From Prevotella sp. (GTDB taxonomy: Bacteria; Bacteroidota; Bacteroidia; Bacteroidales; Bacteroidaceae): DNA of 51,822 bases. A model generated the notes under the pieces. It worked only from the letters and a program-made list of their open reading frames with translations. It did not search any database and was not told the DNA's origin. Below are positions 32,640 to 40,286 of this stretch, in pieces. The position numbers were made by a program, and so were the translations under genes. Where the stretch lies: positions 1 to 51,822 of the forward strand of contig SUYH01000019.1 in NCBI GenBank assembly GCA_015060535.1, given 5' to 3'. Within the stretch, counting starts at the first letter, position 1; the number at the start of each line of letters is the position of its first letter.

Positions 32640-33701
32640 TTAACTAAACTTTCCGACGTACTCCGTAGGCGAGCAACCCTTGAACTTGACGAAGTTGCGG
32701 TGAGCCGTAGGATAGCTGCGGAAGCCTGCGGCAAAGAAGAGCTGCTTCTGGTTCTGTGTGGGATTCTGGCGCAGCAGGTTGGCCATGAAGTCCACACGCT
32801 TCGAGTTCATGTAGTCGTTGAAGGTCATGCCCGTATGCTCTTTGATGCAACGCGCCACGTAGATGCGGTTGGTGCCGAGCGTCTGACTGACGGAAGCAAC
32901 GGTGGTGTCGGGGTTGCGCCAGTATTCCTTGATGTCCATCAGATATGACACCTGCTGCCACAGGTCCTTGTTCTCCACCACAGACAGGTCGCCACCGTCG
33001 CCCAACGACTCGGGCACCCCGACAGGTACCAGGCGAACCTGCAGCTCGTTGTAGGTGAAATAGGCAATCACAAATGCGCACCATAGTGAGTGGAGAATCT
33101 GGAAAACTGCCAGATTGGTCAGAATCAGACCGAAATACAGGACGCTGATCATCTGAGCCATCAGCGTTGTGCGTCGCACCCAGTGATAGTCGGCACTCGA
33201 CATCCGCCAGTTGTATGGAATGACGAGCAGGAGCAGGGATATGAAGGTCAGCGTCACGACACCCAAAAGTCGCAGCACGACATCAGGCTCTGCTATATGT
33301 TCCCACAGGTCGGACATAGACATCAGGGGCTGAAAGCGTAGCCCAAACAACGCAGGCGCGGCAATGAAGACAATGGGCGAGAACAGCAGTAGCAGTCGCC
33401 ATCCGTTGAGCCATCGCGGTCGCATCACCTCTATAGGATAAATCAGGAACAGGGTGATAGCCAACAGCCCGCCAATGACAGAAAATGGGGGCAACAGCTC
33501 CATATATGGCTTGAGTTCCTGATTGTTGGTCATGGTGGCAATACGTGCAAGATAGGAAATGCTTACCACAATGCCAAAGATGGAGAGATATAGTCTGGAA
33601 CGGTCCTGCACTTCTTTGCGCTTTGTCCAAAGCAGTATGCCGCACGCCATATACACTGCCATGCAAATACCAAAGCAACAAGTAATCAAAGTCGTCATCA
33701 T
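32640..33701 (-). CDS. AraC-family regulator with membrane N-terminus
   Basis: 353 residues. The first 230 residues contain about seven hydrophobic segments (TLITCCFGICMAVYMACGILLW, LYLSIFGIVVSISYLA, FSVIGGLLAITLFLIY and others). The C-terminal 100 residues are an AraC-type HTH: VSQTLGTNRIYVARCIKEHTGMTFNDYMNSKRVDF, then FFAAGFRSYPTAHRNFVKFKGCSPTEYV. It is probably a membrane-bound one-component regulator that senses an envelope or exterior signal. A -7 element TACCTTTG (rc of 33722-33729) precedes it. The target genes are unknown; the lipoproteins nearby are candidates. Confidence 0.85.
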   Translation of the reverse strand: MMTTLITCCFGICMAVYMACGILLWTKRKEVQDRSRLYLSIFGIVVSISYLARIATMTNNQELKPYMELLPPFSVIGGLLAITLFLIYPIEVMRPRWLNGWRLLLLFSPIVFIAAPALFGLRFQPLMSMSDLWEHIAEPDVVLRLLGVVTLTFISLLLLVIPYNWRMSSADYHWVRRTTLMAQMISVLYFGLILTNLAVFQILHSLWCAFVIAYFTYNELQVRLVPVGVPESLGDGGDLSVVENKDLWQQVSYLMDIKEYWRNPDTTVASVSQTLGTNRIYVARCIKEHTGMTFNDYMNSKRVDFMANLLRQNPTQNQKQLFFAAGFRSYPTAHRNFVKFKGCSPTEYVGKFS

Positions 33702-33763
33702 CGCCTTCTCCTATCTGTTTGCAAAGGTACGAATTGTTTCCGACAATCCGCACCTCTTCCTGA

Positions 33764-33850
33764 TTATTTTATCACAATTTTCTTGCCGTCGCGGATATAG
33801 ATGCCCTTTCCGGGCTGCAATAACTGAGACGTAGCGAACCGGCAGCCCAT
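33764..33850 (-). pseudogene. C-terminal relic of a T9SS-type secreted protein
   Basis: On the minus strand an open frame ends RFATSQLLQPGKGIYIRDGK, then KIVIK and a stop. GIYIxxGKKxxxK is the usual tail of type IX secretion sorting signals in Bacteroidetes. No body of the protein precedes it: upstream the sequence soon runs into another frame. It looks like the last 30 codons of a lost secreted protein. Confidence 0.6.
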
Positions 33851-33947
33851 AAAAAAAGCCGTGAAGTTGCTCAACGAGTTGATGCAACATCCTCACACTG
33901 GCACGGGTCATCCAGAGCAGTTGAAGGGCGACCGTGCTGGTCAACAT

Positions 33948-35417
33948 TTATTTAATTACAAGGCGCAGGCCGGTGTTGTTAAACCGTGTGTCTGGGTCGT
34001 CGGGGAAGCTCAGATTGGCCTCGCACCAGTTGGCTTCGCTTGTCCAGCCGCCACCGCAGGTGATGACCTTGCCATCGGCCAAAGTGGAGGTAAATTCCCA
34101 TACATTGCCGCTCATATCGTATATGCCCAGCTCGTTAGGCTGTTTCTTGCCTACGGGCTGTGTCGATGAATTGCAGTTGTCCTTATACCAAGCTACTTCG
34201 CCGATGGTATTCGAACCGGCATATTTGTAGCCTTTTGACTGCTGACCGCCCATGGCAGCATAGTGCCATTCCACTTCCGTGGGCAGAGCAAGTTTCTTGC
34301 CAGCAGGCAGCTGGTCTTTCACCATCTCGTTCAGTTTGTCGAGGAAACCACCTTCCTTTATAAGGTAGTTGTAACTGTTGAGTGCGACAGGATATTCATC
34401 GCCTTTCTGCTCCAGCTCCGTAGGCACAGAGCCCATCACGGCTTTCCACAGTTTGTTGGTCACCTCGGTCTGAGCAATGTAGAAGTCGGCCGTCGTTCCC
34501 GATGTCTTCAACTCCGTACCGTCGCGATTGATGGTCATCGAGTAGTCGCCACCTCTTACAAATACCAATCCTATACTGGTGTCGCCTACAGTGAGGACTA
34601 ATGCTGGGCGATTGCTTATCTTACGCCATGTGAAGGTGGTCTTGAATCGGGTGCCGTCCTCGCGTTCGCGCAGAGCCGACCACTTCATCACGTCGCCCTT
34701 AATCTCGTCGATGTCCCAACATTCGAAGTTCGTATTGCCGTTTTCATCCTTCCAACTCGTAGCAAGCCAGTCGCCGTCAACAATATATTTACGGTCACTC
34801 TCCTTGAAATTTATAGCCCATTGACCTTCATCATTCTTGCTGAAATAATAAAACTTGCCGTTAGCCTCATAAACAATACGGGCTTCAGCGTTGCCGTAGG
34901 TCTCGTCGCCCGTCATCTCCACGCCTTCCCAAACGCCGACAATCTCAGCGGCATAGCCGGTTGTTACGCGCTTGTAGTCAAACTTGCGGCCTGGACGAAA
35001 GTTCTCCATCGTCATTGCCATCTCGTTGCTGCCTATGGCGTCAATATTGTAAGTCACCACTTCATACAAATCTGCTTCGTCCAGATAGCTATTAAGCAGA
35101 CTACCCTCAATGGTGTATGTGCCAGTTTGCTTGTTGCGTAAAATGTAGGATTCAGTATCTGTGTCATAATATGATTTTGATACCGTTCTCGTTCCGTCGG
35201 CATTAAATGTCAGCACCGTTCTGTCGTTTGTAGTCAGTTCTGAACCATCCTGAGTGATGCCTTTCCACTTGCCAACAATCTTCTCTTTAACAACTGACTC
35301 AGACGGGCCAGTAGGTTTGCCGGGATTGTCCTCTGTTGCGCAGGAAGTCATGAGTCCTGCTGTTGCTGCCAGCATCACCGATGCCAGAAATACATGATAG
35401 AATTGTTTTGTTCTCAT
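33948..35417 (-). CDS. Lipoprotein with a formylglycine-generating-enzyme (SUMF1-like) domain
   Basis: 489 residues. Lipoprotein signal (SVMLAATAGLMTSC, Cys26). Residues 40-275 form two lipocalin-like units (VVKEKIVGKWKG and AEIVGVWEGVE) ending in MKWSALREREDGTRFKTTFTW. The C-terminal 200 residues are an FGE-sulfatase/SUMF1-like domain: IAQTEVTNKLWKAVMG, LALPTEVEWHYAAMGG, GIYDMSGNVWEFTS and RFNNTGLRLV. The catalytic cysteine pair of true formylglycine enzymes is not evident, so it may be a binding or structural variant. It shares its front half with the next gene. Surface or periplasmic function unknown. Confidence 0.82.
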   Translation of the reverse strand: MRTKQFYHVFLASVMLAATAGLMTSCATEDNPGKPTGPSESVVKEKIVGKWKGITQDGSELTTNDRTVLTFNADGTRTVSKSYYDTDTESYILRNKQTGTYTIEGSLLNSYLDEADLYEVVTYNIDAIGSNEMAMTMENFRPGRKFDYKRVTTGYAAEIVGVWEGVEMTGDETYGNAEARIVYEANGKFYYFSKNDEGQWAINFKESDRKYIVDGDWLATSWKDENGNTNFECWDIDEIKGDVMKWSALREREDGTRFKTTFTWRKISNRPALVLTVGDTSIGLVFVRGGDYSMTINRDGTELKTSGTTADFYIAQTEVTNKLWKAVMGSVPTELEQKGDEYPVALNSYNYLIKEGGFLDKLNEMVKDQLPAGKKLALPTEVEWHYAAMGGQQSKGYKYAGSNTIGEVAWYKDNCNSSTQPVGKKQPNELGIYDMSGNVWEFTSTLADGKVITCGGGWTSEANWCEANLSFPDDPDTRFNNTGLRLVIK

Positions 35418-35449
35418 TGTTTTATTGCTTTTAACAGTATCACGTTACC

Positions 35450-35484
35450 GCCATCCCTCGCTTTTGGCTGAGAGCGGGGGATGG
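35450..35484. other. GC-rich hairpin between the two lipoprotein genes
   Basis: GCCATCCCTCGCT pairs with AGCGGGGGATGGC around a ten-base loop. There is no clear T-run on the minus strand, so it may be a weak terminator or a processing signal in the shared transcript. Confidence 0.5.
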
Positions 35485-35506
35485 CTGCGTATAGGAGGTG
35501 TCTTGT

Positions 35507-37117
35507 TTATTCACTAACCAGCGTGCCGGGATATTGTTCACTACCAATTTGGACTGTCCAACCTCTGGCGTTGGCAGCTGCTATCTGTGTCTCAGTGATC
35601 ACGCTCTCACTAAGATCGTTCATAACACTAAACGTGCCAAGCGACTCCGTCTTTAGCGGCAAGTTGGCGATAACTGTATCCAAGGCTTCACCTTGAAGTT
35701 GATTGAGAGTAATTATTAACCAGTTGAGCGATTCGCAACCTGATATGTTCAGTGCACTTATTGGGTTTCCGTAAATATCCAGTGTCTCTAGCTTTGACAG
35801 ATTGGAAACATCCAGTGCCGGCAGCTTATTATCTGAGCAACTTAAACTCATAAGATTTGTGCATTTTGACACATCCAGTGTAGTTAGCGCACATGACTCA
35901 CATTCTAGATATTCCAACTTCGTGTTTTTCGACAAGTCAATCGATTCCAATGAATTAGAATATTTACAAAGCAAAACTTTTAATTCTGGACATCCTGACA
36001 TGTCTATCTTTGTCAGTTTCGAACCTGAACAATCCAGTGTCACCAGTTTCGGGAGTTTTAGGTCGAGAGTCTTGATGGACGTTTGGGGGCAGGTCAGTTG
36101 AGTCAACTCTGTAAAGAGCTCGATACCTTCATAGTTCTCAATATCACTATATCCGATAGACAGCCTGACAACCTTCTCCAACTCTTCGGTTGTTATCACT
36201 CCGTCGTCGCCATAGTTGTAGGTACGGTTTATATCTCCTTTGATGCCATAAACTGACGTCGTAAGTTTTTCCCGCAGAGTGGCATCAGGGAAGTTCTCCT
36301 CGTTGATGAGGAAGGCTATGTCGCTTACCTTTTTCCATGTGAAGGTGGTAGTAAATCGTGTGCCGTCTTCGCGTTCGCGCAGGGCAGACCACTTCATCTG
36401 TCCGTCCTTGATCTCGTCGATGTCCCACCATTCGTAGTTCATCTCGCCGCCCTTCTCCTGCCAGCGCGTAGCCACGAAGTCGCCATCAACGAAATATTCC
36501 TCAACATCGCGAGTGCTCACCAGTTGCCATTCGCCGGCTTCGCTCTTCCTATAGTATTTATAGGTGCCATCAGTCAGGAACGCCAGTCGGGCGTTATCGT
36601 CGTTGTAGGTCTGCTCACCCATCATTTCCGTTGCTTCCCACATGCCGATGATGTCAGATGTGTAGTCAGCGGCAACACGTGTATAAATAGTCTGACCGCC
36701 ACTAGTGCTTGACATCGTCATTGCTTCATCGCTGATAGCTTCTATGTAGTGAGGGGTGGCATCATATAATCCTGACTGATTCAAGTAATTCTTAATCACA
36801 TTCCCATCAATACTATAGATACCAGGCTGCTTGTTGCGCCAGATATAGGAATTCGTTTCCTTATTGAAATAAGAGATAGACACCGCAAGCGTTGCATTTT
36901 CATTGTAGGTCAAAATCATTCTCCCGTTTGTTACTTGATCTCGATTGTTAACCTCAGACAGTTTCCACTTGCCTACAATCTTTTCCTTGACAACCGCCTC
37001 AGACAGCCCACTGGGTGTGGGGTTGTCGTCGTTACTGGTGCAGGCCGCCGTGAGTCCTGCGGTTGCTGCCAGCATCACTGATGTTAACAGCACATGAAAT
37101 AAATACTTTGCTTTCAT
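35507..37117 (-). CDS. Lipoprotein with leucine-rich repeats
   Basis: 536 residues. Lipoprotein signal (SVMLAATAGLTAAC). Residues about 40-275 are the same lipocalin-like pair as in the downstream gene, ending in MKWSALREREDGTRFTTTFTW. The C-terminus is instead a leucine-rich-repeat domain (about 290-520), with units such as LPKLVTLDCSGSKLTKIDMS and TKLEYLECESCALTTLDVS. Such repeats usually bind proteins. It lies 89 bases upstream of the SUMF1-like gene on the same strand; the two probably form a pair expressed together from TATCTTTG (rc of 37145-37152). Confidence 0.84.
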   Translation of the reverse strand: MKAKYLFHVLLTSVMLAATAGLTAACTSNDDNPTPSGLSEAVVKEKIVGKWKLSEVNNRDQVTNGRMILTYNENATLAVSISYFNKETNSYIWRNKQPGIYSIDGNVIKNYLNQSGLYDATPHYIEAISDEAMTMSSTSGGQTIYTRVAADYTSDIIGMWEATEMMGEQTYNDDNARLAFLTDGTYKYYRKSEAGEWQLVSTRDVEEYFVDGDFVATRWQEKGGEMNYEWWDIDEIKDGQMKWSALREREDGTRFTTTFTWKKVSDIAFLINEENFPDATLREKLTTSVYGIKGDINRTYNYGDDGVITTEELEKVVRLSIGYSDIENYEGIELFTELTQLTCPQTSIKTLDLKLPKLVTLDCSGSKLTKIDMSGCPELKVLLCKYSNSLESIDLSKNTKLEYLECESCALTTLDVSKCTNLMSLSCSDNKLPALDVSNLSKLETLDIYGNPISALNISGCESLNWLIITLNQLQGEALDTVIANLPLKTESLGTFSVMNDLSESVITETQIAAANARGWTVQIGSEQYPGTLVSE

Positions 37118-37373
37118 TTTCTTCTAATAATTTTAAGTTTTTAGCAAAGATAACAAGGATTCTACTTTTTACCATCAAACTCCATATCTCAAAATCGTAA
37201 AATCATATCTCAAAAACGAAACATGCTGTTTTTCAGCCGATTGCAATCAATCGTGCAAAAGGGGCTAGAAACTGATCCCCATTGCCCCACGCAACTCGAA
37301 TAATACAACTCTAATGAACAAGCAAAAAAGGAGGATTTCCGATCAATCTCTTGTATATCTCCGAAAAAAGTCA

Positions 37374-37381
37374 TAACTTTG
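37374..37381 (+). promoter_or_regulatory. Promoter upstream of the 11-base array
   Basis: TAACTTTG at -7 with CTTG at 37350-37353, 20 bases upstream. Transcription should start near 37387, so the entire array would be in the RNA leader of the 242-residue gene. The preceding 37153-37349 stretch holds no gene, only a short direct repeat of ATATCTCAAAA. Confidence 0.6.
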
Positions 37382-37437
37382 TCCTGTCGAACTCCGACCC
37401 AGGCCCACCCTACCTTCGATTCACCCAAGGTTCTGCG

Positions 37438-37657
37438 CCTACTCTTGTGCGATTGAAGTGCGTTTGATGTACGTCTGTTGTCCGTTTGTTAATCGGACAA
37501 CAATCGAACAACAATCGAACAACAAACGGACAACAATAGGAGGAAGAGCGGAGGAAAGGCTTGGGTGGAGTGGAGATAAAGTGGAACTGAATTGGAGAAC
37601 AATTAGGGAACGATAGGAGAACAATTAGGGAACGATTAGTGTATAATTAAAGACAAA
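37438..37657 (+). repeat. Phased 11-base tandem array (about twenty units) in a gene leader
   Basis: Cutting the sequence every 11 bases from 37438 shows units with shared positions: G often at position 3, A or G in the middle and AA or A at the end. Adjacent units resemble each other most: TCGAACAACAA occurs twice in a row (37504, 37515), while TTAGGGAACGA (37603, 37625) alternates with TNGGAGAACAA. The composition drifts from GCGTTTGATGT-like to TTAGTGTATAA-like along the array. It ends at the start codon of the next gene. Confidence 0.85.
37476..37535. repeat. Perfect 15-base inverted repeat within the 11-base array
   Basis: TGTTGTCCGTTTGTT (37476-37490) and its exact complement AACAAACGGACAACA (37521-37535) flank a 30-base loop holding TCGGACAACAA and TCGAACAACAA units. 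In RNA this would be a strong hairpin. Confidence 0.9.
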
Positions 37658-37663
37658 TGAACG

Positions 37664-38392
37664 ATGAAGAGAAAAGGAACAGGTAAGGGATTGATGGTGA
37701 TAGGCAGTATGCGTAAGGACGGCATTACGACCTACATGAAGCAGGGGCGGTTGATCATCCGGTCGGCAAATTCTATGGAGCGACGCAGCAATACGCTGCC
37801 CCAGTTTATCCAACGTCAGAAGATGCGCCATTCAGTGGCATTATGGAAGTTGCTGAAGTATTGTGAACCGATGTTTACCAAAGGGTCAACGGCTTACAAC
37901 AACTTCCTGTCGCTGGCCAACCAGTTGCCCGTGGTGTATGTTGAAAAGGTCCTGATGGAACGGACGTCATTCCTGATGCCAGGCATACCCGTGAGCGACG
38001 GCACACTGCCGGAAGTCAAACAGCTGCTGGGCGAAGTAGACGGAGTGCCGGCTCTGATTACCGACCTCAAAGCACACGACTGGGAGCCTTGGACGAAGCT
38101 GTGGCTCTACACGGCCGTCCAGACGGGTAGTGACCGTGACGCTTTGGTGCGGTTCAGCAAGCGTGAGGTGCCCTGGGAAGAGGTGACGCTAGTGGACGGC
38201 CACTATGTGCTGAAGGACGAGGAGTTTGCCGACGACATGAAGGGCTGGGCGCTGGTGTTGGTGAAGGGTGAACGCTGTTCGCCACAGACCATTGTCACAC
38301 GCTGCACGCTATATCAGAGGTATACCACGAAGGAAGCCTTGGAGACTGCTGCCGACAGCTATGGCGGTCTGACCGACCGCTGTATGCCATGA
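37664..38392 (+). CDS. Protein of unknown function downstream of the 11-base array
   Basis: 242 residues. The N-terminus is very basic and Gly-rich (KRKGTGKGLMVIGSMRKDGI, then GRLIIRSANSMERRSN and FIQRQKMRHSVALW), suggesting nucleic-acid binding. The rest is mixed alpha/beta with no signal peptide or membrane segment, ending in a Thr/Ala-rich helix. I recognise no named family; the general build recalls the DUF6266 family of Bacteroidetes (basic GK-rich head, FIQRQ-like helix) but this is only a resemblance. Its start codon lies 6 bases after the last array unit, so the array is its leader. No gene follows for 300 bases. Confidence 0.7.
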   Translation: MKRKGTGKGLMVIGSMRKDGITTYMKQGRLIIRSANSMERRSNTLPQFIQRQKMRHSVALWKLLKYCEPMFTKGSTAYNNFLSLANQLPVVYVEKVLMERTSFLMPGIPVSDGTLPEVKQLLGEVDGVPALITDLKAHDWEPWTKLWLYTAVQTGSDRDALVRFSKREVPWEEVTLVDGHYVLKDEEFADDMKGWALVLVKGERCSPQTIVTRCTLYQRYTTKEALETAADSYGGLTDRCMP

Positions 38393-38668
38393 GCCAGAAT
38401 TCGCCTACGCTCCTACCCTCCCGTGAAACAGGTGCCAGTCCCTCATGTCTCCATTATCATCAGCCTCGTCATCTCCTGGTTAAAACGGAGGTTCAATCCA
38501 TCTGTTACTTTTTACATATTGTAACGGAAATGCGGTGTTTTTCGACAAAAGGAAAGGGGCTGGGCGGAGCGTGGTCTCCGAAACTTTACAAAGTGTCAGC
38601 ATGACGGAATTTTAACATTCAAAAGCTAAGGCAATGAATTGGCGGTAATACAGAAATGATTAACTTTG
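38393..38668. other. Intergenic stretch before pyrG
   Basis: No gene is seen. 38425-38445 resembles the GGGACAGTCC-type repeat family in a decayed form. The -7 element TAACTTTG of the pyrG promoter is at 38661-38668, 25 bases before the start. Confidence 0.5.
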
Positions 38669-38692
38669 CAGTCCATAAAATAGATTCGTTTT

Positions 38693-40285
38693 ATGGATAC
38701 AAAGTACATTTTCGTCACGGGCGGTGTGGTTTCCTCGCTTGGCAAGGGAATCATCTCCGCCAGCATCGGTAAACTGCTGCAGGCACGCGGCTTTAAGGTC
38801 ACGATTCAGAAATTCGACCCGTACATCAATATCGACCCAGGGACGCTGAACCCCTACGAGCACGGCGAGTGCTACGTGACGGAGGATGGTTTCGAGACCG
38901 ACCTGGACCTGGGACATTACGAACGTTTTACGGGCATACACACCACACGCAACAACTCGATTACGACGGGACGCATCTACAAGACGGTGATAGACCGCGA
39001 ACGGCACGGCGACTATCTGGGCAAGACGATTCAGGTGGTGCCGCATATTACGGACGAGATAAAGAGACGCATGTTGCGAAGCCTCACCCCCGAGGCTTTT
39101 GATTTCGTGATAACCGAAGTCGGTGGTACCATCGGCGACATCGAGAGTGCACCGTTTATGGAGGCCATCCGACAGTTGCGATGGCAGCTGGGACGGGATG
39201 CAGTATGTGTACATCTTACATACGTACCTTATCTTAAAGCTGCTGACGAGCTAAAAACGAAACCAACGCAACACTCGGTAAAAGAACTCCAAGGAATGGG
39301 TATTCAGCCGGATATCCTCGTCCTTAGGACGGAACGCCACCTCGACGACCATGTGCGCATGAAGGTGGCGTCTTTCTGTAATGTGGACTTGGAGTGCGTG
39401 GTGCAGAGCGAGGACATGCCGAGCATCTACGAGGTGCCGGTGAGTATGCAGAAGCAGGGCTTGGACGCTGCCATCATGCGAAAGATTGGTATTCCCGTAG
39501 GTGAGACGCCGGCTATGAAGTCCTGGCACGACTTTCTGGACAAACAGCGCAATGCCAAGCGCGAGGTGCACATCGGACTGGTGGGCAAATACGACCTGCA
39601 GGATGCCTACAAGAGCATTCGCGAGAGTCTGAATCTGGCTGGGATCTACAACGACGTGAAAGCGCGGCTGCACTTTATCAATAGCGAGGACATCAGTCGT
39701 GACAACGTAGCAGAGAAACTTGACGGTATGGCGGGCATCATCATCTGTCCAGGATTCGGACAGCGAGGCATCGAGGGCAAGATTATCGCCGCAGAATACA
39801 CGCGCACCAACGATATCCCCACCTTCGGCATCTGTCTGGGTATGCAGATGATGGTCATTGAGTTTGCCCGCAATGTATTGGGCTACAAGGATGCCAACAG
39901 TCGCGAGATGGACGGGCAGACGCCGCATAACGTCATCGACATCATGGAAGAGCAGAAGAGCATCACGCAGATGGGCGGCACGATGCGACTGGGGGCCTAC
40001 GAGTGCGAATTGCAGAAAGGTAGCCGTGTGTATGAAGCATACGGCAAAGAGGCGCTGATTAGTGAGAGACATAGACATCGCTACGAGTTCAACAACGCCT
40101 ATAAAGAGGAATACGAGACGAAGGGTATGAAGTGCGTGGGTATCAATCCTGCTGCAAACCTTGTGGAAATCGTCGAGATACCAGAAAAGCGCTGGTACAT
40201 CGGCACGCAGTTCCACCCAGAATACTCGTCAACGGTACTGCATCCGCATCCGCTGTTCATGAGTTTCGTCAAAGCCTGCATCTGA
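38693..40285 (+). CDS. pyrG: CTP synthase
   Basis: Makes CTP from UTP with ATP and glutamine. 530 residues, the usual length. N-terminal synthase domain: FVTGGVVSSLGKGIISASIG (P-loop), IQKFDPYINIDPGTLNP, EVGGTIGDIES. C-terminal class I amidotransferase: nucleophile Cys in FGICLGMQMMVIEFAR and His-Glu in GTQFHPEYSS. It is the first gene of an operon with purF (1-base gap) and asnB, all using glutamine. The start follows the TAACTTTG promoter. Confidence 0.97.
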   Translation: MDTKYIFVTGGVVSSLGKGIISASIGKLLQARGFKVTIQKFDPYINIDPGTLNPYEHGECYVTEDGFETDLDLGHYERFTGIHTTRNNSITTGRIYKTVIDRERHGDYLGKTIQVVPHITDEIKRRMLRSLTPEAFDFVITEVGGTIGDIESAPFMEAIRQLRWQLGRDAVCVHLTYVPYLKAADELKTKPTQHSVKELQGMGIQPDILVLRTERHLDDHVRMKVASFCNVDLECVVQSEDMPSIYEVPVSMQKQGLDAAIMRKIGIPVGETPAMKSWHDFLDKQRNAKREVHIGLVGKYDLQDAYKSIRESLNLAGIYNDVKARLHFINSEDISRDNVAEKLDGMAGIIICPGFGQRGIEGKIIAAEYTRTNDIPTFGICLGMQMMVIEFARNVLGYKDANSREMDGQTPHNVIDIMEEQKSITQMGGTMRLGAYECELQKGSRVYEAYGKEALISERHRHRYEFNNAYKEEYETKGMKCVGINPAANLVEIVEIPEKRWYIGTQFHPEYSSTVLHPHPLFMSFVKACI

Positions 40286-40286
40286 T

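Noticed and set aside
37210..37428. 72-codon minus-strand frame before the 11-base array
   Set aside because: It runs across the promoter of the array, has no promoter of its own and no family pattern.
37438..37657. CRISPR array
   Set aside because: Units of 11 bases follow each other without constant repeats and variable spacers, and no cas gene is present.
39251..40216. 321-codon minus-strand frame
   Set aside because: Antisense shadow of pyrG; no start context or domain.
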